Source of the DNA: Candidatus Oscillibacter excrementigallinarum
GTDB taxonomy: Bacteria > Bacillota > Clostridia > Oscillospirales > Oscillospiraceae
DNA: 38,269 bases
NCBI GenBank assembly: GCA_019118245.1
Contig: DWZJ01000089.1
Span: 1-38,269 of the forward strand
Reading direction: 5' to 3'
Shown here: positions 1-7,871 of the stretch, piece after piece
Numbering within the stretch: the stretch's first letter is position 1
Layout: every line of letters begins with the position of its first letter
The notes under the pieces: model-generated
The model's input: the letters and a program-made list of their open reading frames with translations, nothing else
Told to the model about the DNA's origin: nothing
The model's database searches: none
Program-made: the position numbers and the translations under genes

Positions 1-90
1 ATATATAATGTATTTGCGGCGGCACGGCGACATTTTGGAGACCACCGGAGACTTGCGCAGGTTCTGCAAGGTTTTCCGCACATTCTCTGC

Positions 91-119
91 TTTTCATTCG
101 TTCGCTGGGCTGATATAAT
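91..119 (+). promoter_or_regulatory. Probable dapF promoter
   Basis: A good -10 TATAAT lies at 114-119, and a weak -35 TTTTCA at 91-96 is 17 bp upstream. The first 90 bases of the window show no gene I can support. Confidence 0.5.
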
Positions 120-148
120 AGGTACCATCTATGAAAGGGGGCGCAGGT

Positions 149-994
149 TTGAGATTTTGGAAGATGAACGGCGCCGGCAATGACTTTATCGTTCTGAACA
201 ATTTGGAGGAGCATCTCCCGGTGGAGCAGCTGCCGCAGATGGCCCGGACGCTGTGCGAGCGGCATCTGTCCATCGGGGCCGACGGCCTGATGGTGGTGGA
301 TGCGCCCACCCAGGGCGGAGATTACCGGATGCTGTTTTACAATTCGGACGGCAGCATCGGCGAGATGTGCGGCAACGGCGCCCGGTGCATCTGCCGGTAT
401 GGCTTTGAAAACGGCCTGGCCGGCGAGACCCAGACGGTGGAGACCACGGCAGGCATCGTGACGGGAAAGCGGATCGACCGGCGCCTGTATCGGATCCGCC
501 TCAATGACCCCACCACCGTGCGGCTGGACTGCCCGGTGGCGGTGGACGGTGTCACCTACGCCTGCTCCTATGTGGAGCTGGGCGACCCGGGCATCCCCCA
601 CGCCGTGGTGCCCTATGCCAATCTGCGGCAGGCGGATGAAAACGAGCTGCGGGAGCTGGGCCGGGCCATCCGGTGGAACAAGGCCTTCCCCAAGGGCGCC
701 AACGTGAACTTCTATGAGATCGTGGGAGAGGACCTTCTCTTCGAGCGGACCTTTGAGCGGGGCGTGGAGGATTTCACCTACGCCTGCGGCACCGGCACCG
801 GCTCTGTGGTGACGGTCCTGACCCTGCAGGGCAAGGTCTCCGGCCAGGGGGTGCAGGTGGATATGACCGGCGGCCGCCTGGTGATCGACGCGGAGCGGGT
901 CCACGCCCGCATCGCCAGCCTGTACCTCACCGGCCCCACCAACGTGGTCTGCAAGGGCGAGGTCACCGATGAGGACCTGATGATCCAAATGTAA
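149..994 (+). CDS. dapF: Diaminopimelate epimerase
   Basis: DapF interconverts LL- and meso-diaminopimelate in the cytoplasm, supplying lysine and the peptidoglycan cross-linking residue. Both catalytic cysteines are visible in their family contexts: the first in GEMCGNGARC (about residue 74) and the second in YACGTGTG (about residue 213). The N-terminal KMNGAGNDF motif is also typical. An ATG at 131 is in frame, but the AAAGGGGG ribosome-binding site at 134-141 lies inside that extension and is well spaced from the TTG at 149, so I choose TTG. This gives 281 aa, the usual length. The symporter gene follows 52 bp later with no terminator between them, so the two are probably co-transcribed. 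The family assignment is certain; only the start is debatable. Confidence 0.95.
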   Translation: MRFWKMNGAGNDFIVLNNLEEHLPVEQLPQMARTLCERHLSIGADGLMVVDAPTQGGDYRMLFYNSDGSIGEMCGNGARCICRYGFENGLAGETQTVETTAGIVTGKRIDRRLYRIRLNDPTTVRLDCPVAVDGVTYACSYVELGDPGIPHAVVPYANLRQADENELRELGRAIRWNKAFPKGANVNFYEIVGEDLLFERTFERGVEDFTYACGTGTGSVVTVLTLQGKVSGQGVQVDMTGGRLVIDAERVHARIASLYLTGPTNVVCKGEVTDEDLMIQM

Positions 995-1046
995 GGCCAT
1001 CCGGCCATACAGAGCGAACCCGATTTTATATTTAGGAGGAGAGAGA

Positions 1047-2342
1047 ATGGCTACACAGCTAAACAAAAAGTCCGTGGCCCGGAACTACGCTTTCCTGGCC
1101 ATCATGCTGGGCTCCATGATCCTGGGCTCCATCGTGGGCTGGATCTTCCCCCAGGAGCTGGACGCGGACGGCAACGTCATCAGCGCCGGCGCCACGGTGC
1201 TGGAGCCCCTGGGCACCCTGTTCCTGAACATGATGTTCTGCATCGTGGTGCCCATGGTGTTTTCGTCCATCGCCGGATCCGTGGCCACCATGAAGAGCCG
1301 CAAGCGGGCCGGCAAGATCATGGGCACCACCGTGCTGACCTTCGTGGTCACCGGCGCCATTGCCGCCGTCATCATGATCGTCATCATGCAGATCTTCCCC
1401 CCGGTGCTGGAGCCCTGGAGCAACCTGACCGAGGGCGTGGTGGAAGATCCCATCTCCATCCCGGACCTGATCGTGAACTTCTTCACCGTCGGGGACTTTT
1501 CCCAGCTGCTGAGCCGCAGCGCCATGCTGCCCCTGATTGTGTTCTCCATCCTCTTCGGCTTCGGTGTGAACCTGGGGCCGGGTCCTGACAGCCTGATCGC
1601 CAAGTTCCTCATCAGCCTGTCGGAGGCCATGATGAAGGTGGTGCAGCTGGTCACCTACTACGCCCCCATCGCCTTCTTCGGTTTCTTCGCCAACCTGGTG
1701 GCCACCTACGGCTCCCAGATCGCCCAGGACTATGCCCGGGCCCTGGTGGTCTACTACCCCCTGTGCTTCATCTACATCTTCACCGCCTTCCCCCTGTTCG
1801 CCTGGTTCGGCGGCGGCAGGGGCGCGGTGAAGGAGATGTTCCGGCACATCGCCCGGCCGGCCATCACCTCTCTGGGCACCTGCTCCTCCGTGGCCACCAT
1901 CCCCACCAATATGGAGGAGGCGGAGGCCACCGGCATCTCCAAGGACGTCAGTGAGATCGTGGTCCCCCTGGGCGCCACCATGCACATGGACGGCTCCTGC
2001 TTCTCCTGCATCCTGAAGATCGCGTTCCTCTTCGGTGTGTTCGGCCGCTCCTATGACAGCATCGGCGAGATGGCGCTGATGGTGGTGGTGGCGGTGCTGT
2101 CCTCCGTGGGGATGTCCGGTGTCCCCGGCGGCGGCTATATCGGCGAGTTCATCATGTGCTCCGTGTTCTTCCCGGATCAGCTGGCCGTGGCGTATCCCAT
2201 CGCCATCACCATCGGCAACCTGGTGGATCCCCCGGCCACCATGATCAACTCCTCCGGCGACTATGTGATCTCCTATGTGGTCTCCCGGTTCGTGGACGGC
2301 AAGGACTGGTTCCAGAAGGTGCTGGCCGGCCGGAAGTCCTGA
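1047..2342 (+). CDS. Dicarboxylate/amino acid:cation symporter (DAACS/SDF family)
   Basis: This is a 431-aa membrane transporter of the glutamate/aspartate/C4-dicarboxylate symporter family (GltP, GltT, DctA and SstT relatives), which moves anionic substrates with Na+ or H+. The re-entrant hairpin signature is present as TCSSVATIPTNMEEAE, followed by HMDGS where GltPh has NMDGT. The second substrate-site helix carries a variant NSSGDYVISY. Several long hydrophobic helices cover most of the chain. A strong AGGAGG at 1034-1039 precedes the ATG. The variant helix-8 motif means the substrate cannot be named; glutamate, serine or a dicarboxylate are all possible. It lies behind dapF and ends at a strong terminator. 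Confidence 0.88.
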   Translation: MATQLNKKSVARNYAFLAIMLGSMILGSIVGWIFPQELDADGNVISAGATVLEPLGTLFLNMMFCIVVPMVFSSIAGSVATMKSRKRAGKIMGTTVLTFVVTGAIAAVIMIVIMQIFPPVLEPWSNLTEGVVEDPISIPDLIVNFFTVGDFSQLLSRSAMLPLIVFSILFGFGVNLGPGPDSLIAKFLISLSEAMMKVVQLVTYYAPIAFFGFFANLVATYGSQIAQDYARALVVYYPLCFIYIFTAFPLFAWFGGGRGAVKEMFRHIARPAITSLGTCSSVATIPTNMEEAEATGISKDVSEIVVPLGATMHMDGSCFSCILKIAFLFGVFGRSYDSIGEMALMVVVAVLSSVGMSGVPGGGYIGEFIMCSVFFPDQLAVAYPIAITIGNLVDPPATMINSSGDYVISYVVSRFVDGKDWFQKVLAGRKS

Positions 2343-2361
2343 ATCGTCTCATTCAATTCAG

Positions 2362-2394
2362 AAGGACCTGCCCTGGGGGCAGGTCCTTCCTTTT
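2362..2394. terminator. Terminator between the symporter gene and sdaAA
   Basis: A perfect 12-bp stem (2362-2373 with 2377-2388) and a 3-nt loop are followed by CCTTTT on the plus strand. It sits between two convergent genes, so it may serve both. Confidence 0.9.
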
Positions 2395-2408
2395 GCTCTC
2401 AAATTTGC

Positions 2409-3302
2409 TCACAGGATCTCACCGATGTGGCGGCGCTCCTCCTGCTTGGCCTTCACGCTCTGGCCGAAGGGGGTGGCGGCCAGGCCGCCCAGGGCCGTCT
2501 CCCGCAGCTCCACCGGCAGGCGGCGGCCCACACTGCCCATGCAGTCGATGACCTGGTCCACCGGCACCCGGCTCTCGATGCCCGCCAGGGCCATGTCCGC
2601 CGCGCTGACGGCGTTCACCGCGCCGATGACGTTCCGCTTCACGCAGGGCACCTCCACCAGGCCAGCCACCGGGTCGCACACCAGGCCCAGCAGATTCTTC
2701 AGGGCCATGGCCACGGCGTGGCCGATCTGGTCCGGCCCGCCGCCCCGCAGGTCCACCAGGGCCCCCGCCGCCATGGCGGCCGCCGTGCCCACCTCCGCCT
2801 GGCAGCCGCCGGAGGCGCCGGAGATGGACGCCCGGTACCCGATCACCGCCCCGATGCCGGCGGCCACGTACAGCGCCCGGACGATATCGTCCTCATCCAC
2901 GGTCCCCCGGCGGTACAGGGGCACCAGCACCGCCGGCAGCACCCCGCAGGCCCCCGCCGTGGGGGCCGCCACGATGCGGCTCATGCAGGCGTTGGACTCC
3001 GCCACGCACAGCGCCGTGGCGATGACCTCCTGGAGATAAGGGCCGGACAGGGTCTCCCGGGCGGCGGCGTAGTCCCACATCCTCTGGGCGTCGCCCCCCA
3101 CCAGGCCGCTGACGCTGCGGCGGTCCGCCCGGTAGGCGTCCACCGACTCCACCATGGCCCGCCAGGTGCTCCGCATCTTCTCAAAGGAGGCCTCCGCCGT
3201 CACCTGCCGCTCCTCCACGTCGGTGTCCCGGACCACCTGCCAAAAGGGCTTGTCCCCCGCCTGGATCTTGTCAAAGATCTCCTGCATGGAATCCAGTGCC
3301 AT
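2409..3302 (-). CDS. sdaAA: L-serine dehydratase, iron-sulfur type, alpha subunit
   Basis: This is the catalytic subunit of the oxygen-sensitive [4Fe-4S] serine dehydratase, which converts L-serine to pyruvate and ammonia. The family motif SNACMSRIVAAPTAGACG carries two of the cluster cysteines, and a further conserved cysteine lies in PCVKRNVIG. At 297 aa it matches split-subunit enzymes of anaerobic Firmicutes; E. coli SdaA is a fusion of both parts. Its ATG (3302) is one base past the stop of sdaAB, so the two are a tightly coupled pair. It ends just before the bidirectional terminator at 2362-2394. Confidence 0.95.
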   Translation of the reverse strand: MALDSMQEIFDKIQAGDKPFWQVVRDTDVEERQVTAEASFEKMRSTWRAMVESVDAYRADRRSVSGLVGGDAQRMWDYAAARETLSGPYLQEVIATALCVAESNACMSRIVAAPTAGACGVLPAVLVPLYRRGTVDEDDIVRALYVAAGIGAVIGYRASISGASGGCQAEVGTAAAMAAGALVDLRGGGPDQIGHAVAMALKNLLGLVCDPVAGLVEVPCVKRNVIGAVNAVSAADMALAGIESRVPVDQVIDCMGSVGRRLPVELRETALGGLAATPFGQSVKAKQEERRHIGEIL

Positions 3303-3303
3303 C

Positions 3304-3972
3304 TCACTCCGCCTCCTTCTCGTAATAGGTGGCGCCCAGCACGCCGTATAGGAGCCGGATGCGCTCCAGGGCGTCCGGCGGGATCCGCTGGTCCGTCTCC
3401 ACCACCGTCAATGCGTCGCCGCCCCGGCGGTCCCGGTTCAGGCTCATGTTGGCGATGTTCACGCCGCTGACGGACAGCTCGTTCAGGATCCGGGACAGCT
3501 CCCCGGCCACGTCCTGGTGGCGGACCACCAGGGTGTTGAAGATGCCGGTGAAGCTCACGTCCACCCCGTCCAGCTGGTCCACCCGGATGCGCCCGCCGCC
3601 GGTGGAGGCCGCCTGGAGGGTCAGCTTCCGCCCGTCGGCGCTCTCCACCGCCAGCACCGCCGTGTTGGGGTGGGCGTCCCGCAGGTGGACGGTGTGGAAG
3701 CGGAATTCCAGGCCCCGGCCCACGGCGATCTCAAAGCTCTCCGGGATGCCCAGGTCATCGGGCTTCATCCCCAGCAGCCCCGCCACCAGGGCCCGGTCCG
3801 TGCCGTGGCCCTGGCCGGTGTCCGCGAAGGAGCCGTGGAGGCCGATGTCCGCCCGCGCCACGTCCGCCCCCAGCAGCGTCCGGGCCATGCGGCCGATCCG
3901 CACCGCCCCCGCCGTGTGGGAACTGGAGGGCCCCACCATCACGGGGCCCAAAATGTCAAAGATGTCCAGCAC
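3304..3972 (-). CDS. sdaAB: L-serine dehydratase, iron-sulfur type, beta subunit
   Basis: This 222-aa partner of SdaAA begins with the family hallmark FDILGPVMVGPSSSHTAGAV. It ends in an ACT domain (about residues 150-222, with VRHQDVAGELSRILNE), which in related enzymes senses amino acids. The start codon is GTG at 3972-3970, with GGGAGGA about 9 nt upstream; a nearby ATG is out of frame. It is first in the sdaAB-sdaAA operon, transcribed away from the amidohydrolase gene. A TATGAT-like -10 lies at 4014-4019 on the minus strand, but I see no clear -35. Confidence 0.95.
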   Translation of the reverse strand: MLDIFDILGPVMVGPSSSHTAGAVRIGRMARTLLGADVARADIGLHGSFADTGQGHGTDRALVAGLLGMKPDDLGIPESFEIAVGRGLEFRFHTVHLRDAHPNTAVLAVESADGRKLTLQAASTGGGRIRVDQLDGVDVSFTGIFNTLVVRHQDVAGELSRILNELSVSGVNIANMSLNRDRRGGDALTVVETDQRIPPDALERIRLLYGVLGATYYEKEAE

Positions 3973-4049
3973 AGCCGCATTCCTCCCGCTTCGTTTGATA
4001 TCAGGTCCAGCGTATCATATCTTTCCCGTTTCCGCAAGGCGTTTTCCCG

Positions 4050-4078
4050 TTGACCTTTCCGCCGGTCTCCCTTATACT
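4050..4078 (+). promoter_or_regulatory. Promoter of the amidohydrolase gene
   Basis: TTGACC (4050-4055), a 17-bp spacer and TATACT (4073-4078) form a good sigma-A type promoter about 25 bp before the start codon. Confidence 0.75.
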
Positions 4079-4103
4079 GGTGGGAGAAAGGAGCGTGACC
4101 CCC

Positions 4104-5462
4104 ATGGCCTCTCTGCTGGTTCGTGACCTGCAAACCATCATCACCTGCGACGACGGCGACACCGTTCTGGAACACGTGGACCTCTACTGTGAGGACGGCG
4201 TCATCCGGGCCATCGGCCCAAATCTGCCCCAGACCGCCGACACGGTGATCGACGGGTCCCATCACTGGTGCTATCCCGGCCTCATCAACACCCACCATCA
4301 CCTGTATCAGGTGTTCTCCCGGAACCTGCCCCAGGTGCAGAACCTGGAGCTGTTCGACTGGCTCACCGCCCTGTATGAGATCTGGAAGGGCCTGGACGAA
4401 AACGTGGTGCGCCTCTCCTCCCTCACCGGCATGGGGGAGCTGCTGAAGCACGGCTGCACCACCTGCTTTGACCACCACTATGTGTTCCCTGCCGGCTGCG
4501 GGGACCTGATCGGCACCCAGTTCGCCGCCGCGGAGGAGCTGGGCGCGCGGATGTTCGCCTCCCGGGGCAGCATGGACCTCTCCCGCAAGGACGGCGGCCT
4601 GCCGCCGGACAGCGTGGTCCAGACGGTGGATGAAATCATGAAGGATTCCGCCCGGGTCATCGAGGCGTACCACGATCCGTCCTTCGGGTCCATGCGTCAG
4701 GTGGCCCTGGCCCCCTGCTCCCCCTTCTCCGTCAGCGGGGAGCTGCTGCGGCAGAGCGCCATCCTGGCCCGGCAGTACGGCGTCCGGCTCCACACCCACC
4801 TGTGCGAGACGAAGGACGAGGAGCACTACACCCTGGAGCACTACGGCGTCCGGCCCCTGGAGTATATGGCGTCCCTGGGCTGGACAGGCCCGGACGTGTG
4901 GTACGCCCACGGCATCCACTTCAACGACGAGGAGCTGCGGGAGCTCTCCCGCACCGGCACCGGCGTGGCCCACTGCCCCATCAGCAACATGAAGCTCTCC
5001 TCCGGCGTGGCCCGGGTGCCGGAGATGCTGGAGCTGGGCGTCCCCGTGGGATTGGCGGTGGACGGCTCCGCCAGCAACGACGGGTCGTCCCTCATGGAGG
5101 AGCTGCGGGTGTGCTATCTGCTCCACCGGCTGACCTCCAGCGAGAAGGCGCCCTCCGGCTACCAGGTGCTGAAGATGGCCACCCGGGGCAGCGCCCGGCT
5201 GCTGGGCCGGGAGGACATCGGGCAGCTGGCCGTGGGCAAGTGCGCGGACTTCTTCCTGGTGGATTCCCGCCGGCTGGAGCTGGTGGGCGGGGAGTACAGC
5301 CCCGCCGACGTGCTGGGCACCGTGGGCCTGCGGGGTCCGGTGGACTATACCGTGGTCAACGGCAAAGTCGTGGTGAAGGAGGGGCATCTCGTCACCATCG
5401 ACGAGGGCCGCGTGGCCGCCGACGCCCGAAAGGCCTGCGCCGACTATCTGGCGAGGGCATGA
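4104..5462 (+). CDS. Amidohydrolase, 8-oxoguanine deaminase-like (AtzB/TRZ group)
   Basis: This 452-aa metal-dependent deaminase belongs to the amidohydrolase superfamily. Metal ligands are visible as H64-x-H66 in NTHHHLYQ, then LHTHLCET, YAHGIHF, and the Asp of VDGSASND. The NTHHHLYQVFSRNLP stretch and the SCSPFSVS/GWTGPDVWYAHG-type context match bacterial 8-oxoguanine deaminases and hydroxyatrazine hydrolases more than guanine deaminase or cytosine deaminase. Known 8-oxoguanine deaminases release uric acid. AAAGGAG at 4087-4093 decides the ATG at 4104 over the longer open frame. A good promoter precedes it and a strong terminator follows, so it is monocistronic. SsnA-type aminohydrolases are a second possibility. 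The fold is certain; the substrate is inferred. Confidence 0.8.
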   Translation: MASLLVRDLQTIITCDDGDTVLEHVDLYCEDGVIRAIGPNLPQTADTVIDGSHHWCYPGLINTHHHLYQVFSRNLPQVQNLELFDWLTALYEIWKGLDENVVRLSSLTGMGELLKHGCTTCFDHHYVFPAGCGDLIGTQFAAAEELGARMFASRGSMDLSRKDGGLPPDSVVQTVDEIMKDSARVIEAYHDPSFGSMRQVALAPCSPFSVSGELLRQSAILARQYGVRLHTHLCETKDEEHYTLEHYGVRPLEYMASLGWTGPDVWYAHGIHFNDEELRELSRTGTGVAHCPISNMKLSSGVARVPEMLELGVPVGLAVDGSASNDGSSLMEELRVCYLLHRLTSSEKAPSGYQVLKMATRGSARLLGREDIGQLAVGKCADFFLVDSRRLELVGGEYSPADVLGTVGLRGPVDYTVVNGKVVVKEGHLVTIDEGRVAADARKACADYLARA

Positions 5463-5483
5463 CCCGCCGCGCAAAGCACAAAT

Positions 5484-5522
5484 GCCGCCCGGACCTGATA
5501 CGGTCCGGGCGGCGCTGTTTTT
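5484..5522. terminator. Terminator after the amidohydrolase gene
   Basis: A perfect 12-bp GC-rich stem (5484-5495 with 5502-5513) and a 6-nt loop are followed by GCTGTTTTTC. It lies between convergent genes. Confidence 0.9.
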
Positions 5523-5533
5523 CACAGATGAAA

Positions 5534-5989
5534 TCAGGTTGTCTCTTTCCACCGTCCCAGCGTGGGCAGCAGGTCCCGCAGATAGGTGCGGCAGGCCTCC
5601 GGGTCTGTCTGGCCCAGCGGCATGTGAGGCAGACAGTGCTCCACCATCTCCTCCAGCGTACAGTCCTGGGCAAAGCCCTCTCCGTCCCAGCACCACATGC
5701 AGTACCGTTCGTTGAGGCTGCCGTCCCGGTCCCGTGCCAGAATGTCATCCGTCAGGGGCATCCCACAGCTCTGGCAGATCAAGGTCCGGGGGCTGCCCAG
5801 CAGGGTGTTGATGGACACGCCGAACAGCCTCGAGAGCGCCTGAAGGGTCTCCACTTCCGGAAGGGTCTCTCCCCGCTCCCAGCGGCTGACAGCCTGCCGG
5901 GTAACAAACAGCCGCTCCGCCACCTCACTCTGGGACAGGCCCGCCTGCTGCCGCAGTCGGGTGAACACTTCATGAAATTCCAATTCCAT
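5534..5989 (-). CDS. XRE-family regulator with C-terminal zinc ribbon
   Basis: This is a cytoplasmic DNA-binding protein of about 151 aa. Residues 8-65 are an XRE/Cro-type helix-turn-helix (LSQSEVAERLFVTRQAVSRWERG). The second half begins ICQSCGMPL and includes YCMWCWDGEGF, four cysteines of the putative zinc-ribbon domain (Pfam Zn_ribbon_2 type), which often follows such HTH domains in Clostridia. The start is ambiguous: ATG at 5989 and GTG at 5992 both sit on a GAGGTG, and TTG at 5983 would have better spacing. A -35 TTTACA (6031-6026) and -10 TAGACT (6007-6002) precede it. A perfect palindrome at 6032-6046 touches the -35 and is a likely operator. The target genes are unknown. Confidence 0.85.
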   Translation of the reverse strand: MELEFHEVFTRLRQQAGLSQSEVAERLFVTRQAVSRWERGETLPEVETLQALSRLFGVSINTLLGSPRTLICQSCGMPLTDDILARDRDGSLNERYCMWCWDGEGFAQDCTLEEMVEHCLPHMPLGQTDPEACRTYLRDLLPTLGRWKETT

Positions 5990-6031
5990 CACCTCGAGGC
6001 CAGTCTACCACAGGGGGAACCGCTATGTAAA

Positions 6032-6046
6032 GCAACTTGCAGTTGC
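6032..6046. promoter_or_regulatory. Palindrome GCAACTTGCAGTTGC, candidate XRE operator
   Basis: The 15-bp perfect inverted repeat (6-bp arms, 3-bp centre) sits at the upstream edge of the -35 of the XRE/zinc-ribbon gene. A 13/15 copy lies upstream of the second XRE gene of the window (12928-12942). It also lies just past the end of the deacetylase gene, where it could act as a weak terminator hairpin. Confidence 0.55.
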
Positions 6047-6049
6047 CTC

Positions 6050-6997
6050 TCATGCCGCGGCTGGCTCCGTCTCCGTGGGCAGGGCCGGCAGCTGGGTGCG
6101 GAAGTAGTCGTAGCCGTACACCCGGTCCGGCTCCACCTGGTCGGCGAAGCGGTACTGGATCAGCTCGCTGACCGTCACCAGCTGGTACCCCTGCTCCAGC
6201 AGCCAGGGCACCAGGGTCTCGGTGGCCTCCACCGTGCTGTCATAGATGCTGTGGAGCAGGATCACCTGGCCGTCCAGGCTCTTCTCCGCCTGGATCCGGG
6301 ACACCACCGTATCCGCGTCCCGGCACCGCCAGTCCTCCGGGTCGATGGACCAGGTGACGATGCTGCGGCCGCTGGTGGTCTTTAAGGTCTTGTTCATGGA
6401 CCCATAGGGGGGCCGCAGCAGGCTGGGCGTGGTGCCCAGGACTTCCTGGAACAGGGCGTCCGCCGCGGCCTGGTCCGCCTGCTGGGCGGCCTGGTCCATC
6501 TTGCCCAGGTTGGCGTGGCGGTAGGAGTGACTGCCGATCTCACAGCCCAGGTCCGCCGCCCGGCGGACGGCGTCCGGCGCCTTGTGGAGATTTGCCGCCA
6601 CCTCGAAGAAGGTGGCCACCGCGCCGTGCTCCTCCAGGATATCCAGGATCTGGTCGGTGTAGACGGCGTGGGGGCCGTCGTCATAGGTCAGGGCCACCAT
6701 GGGGCGGGTGGGATCCACCACCCGCTGGGGAACGGAAGCCGTCTCCTCCGCCGGCTCTGCCGGCGTCTCCTCCGTCTGGCCAGCCGCTGTCGGCTCCGCC
6801 TCCCGGGCAGGGCGCTCCGTCTCCTGGGAGACCGGCAGCTCCGGCATCCGGCCGGGGGCCGGCGGCTCCGGCTGGAGCCGCGGCAGCTGTGCCACCGTGG
6901 TCAGGTGCTCCGGCGGCTCTGTGGGCGCCGGGGCGGCCGCGCCGCAGGCGGAGAGCAGCAGGCAGCAGATCAGCAGCAAGGGGATCATTCGTCTCAT
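6050..6997 (-). CDS. Polysaccharide deacetylase lipoprotein (NodB domain)
   Basis: This is a 315-aa exported lipoprotein. The N-terminus MRRMIPLLLICCLLLSACG is a signal peptide with a lipobox cysteine at residue 18. A Pro/Glu-rich linker of about 70 residues follows, then a carbohydrate esterase 4 domain. Its motifs are LTYDDGPH (motif 1), HSYRH (metal-binding histidines), RPPYGSMN (motif 3), WSIDPEDW (motif 4) and LLHSIYDS (motif 5). Members remove N-acetyl groups from peptidoglycan or chitin-like sugars; the real substrate here is not shown. The lipoprotein start at 6997 has AAAGAAAGG upstream, so the longer open frame is rejected. The gene lies downstream of the macrodomain gene on the same strand with a 154-bp gap. 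Confidence 0.9.
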   Translation of the reverse strand: MRRMIPLLLICCLLLSACGAAAPAPTEPPEHLTTVAQLPRLQPEPPAPGRMPELPVSQETERPAREAEPTAAGQTEETPAEPAEETASVPQRVVDPTRPMVALTYDDGPHAVYTDQILDILEEHGAVATFFEVAANLHKAPDAVRRAADLGCEIGSHSYRHANLGKMDQAAQQADQAAADALFQEVLGTTPSLLRPPYGSMNKTLKTTSGRSIVTWSIDPEDWRCRDADTVVSRIQAEKSLDGQVILLHSIYDSTVEATETLVPWLLEQGYQLVTVSELIQYRFADQVEPDRVYGYDYFRTQLPALPTETEPAAA

Positions 6998-7151
6998 AGC
7001 GGGTACCTTTCTTTCGTCTTTTTTCTCTATCATACGGAATGCCCCTGGAAAAGTCAGGTCAAAACGGATACAAAAAAGGGCAAAAAGAGTGACAAAAGAA
7101 ACAAAGCGTGACAAATCCGGGGGCCGGCCCCAGGTCCGGTCCCGGCGCCGG

Positions 7152-7688
7152 TCACAGCCGCTGGTCCTTGTCCTCCGCGTACCAGAGGTTCCAGGTCTGA
7201 CGGTACACCTCCGCCGCCCGTTCCGAGTGGCACACCATCCGCACCCGCTCCGGCATGGAATGGTCCGCCAGGAAGCCCATGATGGCCCGCAGGGCCACCG
7301 TGGCCGCCTGGGGCAGCGGGTAGCCGTAGACCCCGGTGGAGATGGAACAGAAGTCCAGGGTCCGGATGCCGTGGGCCTCTGCCAGAAGCAGGCAGCTGCG
7401 GTAGCAGGAGGCCAGCGCCTCCGCCTCCCCGTGCTCCCCGCCCCGCCAGATGGGCCCCGGCGTGTGGAGGACATACCTGGCCCGCAGGCGGTATCCCTGC
7501 GTCAGCTTGGCCTGCCCCGTCTCGCAGCCGCCCAGGGTGCGGCACTCCGCCAGCAGTTCCGGCCCCGCCGCGGCATGGATGGCCCCGTCCACGCCGGAGC
7601 CCCCCAGCAGCGTGGTGTTGGCGGCGTTGACGATGGCCTCCGCGTCGGACTGGGTGATGTCCCCCACCAGAATGGAAAACCGCTCCAT
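7152..7688 (-). CDS. Macrodomain protein (ADP-ribose / O-acetyl-ADP-ribose hydrolase-like)
   Basis: At 178 aa the protein is one macrodomain. It contains GDITQSDAEAIVNAANTTLL, then GGSGVDGAIHAAAG (ligand loop 1), and SISTGVYGYPLPQAA (loop 2), all diagnostic of the MacroD/YmdB type that cleaves ADP-ribose esters. The start is supported by GGGAGGA 8 nt upstream. A minus-strand promoter with TATACT at 7748-7743 is plausible. It is divergent from the TIM-barrel-like gene at 7872. No ADP-ribosyltransferase (toxin) partner is adjacent, so a housekeeping deacylase role is more likely than an antitoxin role. Confidence 0.9.
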   Translation of the reverse strand: MERFSILVGDITQSDAEAIVNAANTTLLGGSGVDGAIHAAAGPELLAECRTLGGCETGQAKLTQGYRLRARYVLHTPGPIWRGGEHGEAEALASCYRSCLLLAEAHGIRTLDFCSISTGVYGYPLPQAATVALRAIMGFLADHSMPERVRMVCHSERAAEVYRQTWNLWYAEDKDQRL

Positions 7689-7785
7689 GCTTCATCCTCC
7701 CCTTCCGCGGCCGCCATGACTGGAGGCCGCCTCTTTTCTTCCAGTATAGATCCTTCCGGCCAAAAAGCAAGATGGGATTTTTGGG

Positions 7786-7814
7786 TTGTCCGCCGGCGGA
7801 TTTCGCGGTATAAT
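7786..7814 (+). promoter_or_regulatory. Promoter of the gene at 7872
   Basis: TTGTCC (7786-7791), 17-bp spacer, TATAAT (7809-7814). Confidence 0.7.
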
Positions 7815-7871
7815 TTTCCTGTGAACAACCACCTGTGTCCGGCAGCGCGCTGCCGGGAGAAAGGAGGCCCT

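Noticed and set aside
1059..1985. Long antisense open frames over the symporter, serine dehydratase, mgtE, copA and others
   Set aside because: They are Arg/Gly/Pro/His-rich shadows produced by GC-rich codon bias, without domains or ribosome-binding sites.
7120..7132. GGGGCCGGCCCC palindrome downstream of the macrodomain gene as a terminator
   Set aside because: No loop or T-run accompanies it; it may be chance in GC-rich DNA.
7152..7688. Macrodomain protein as the antitoxin of a DarT/DarG-type system
   Set aside because: No DarT-like ADP-ribosyltransferase gene lies beside it; the neighbours are a deacetylase and a TIM-barrel-like protein.
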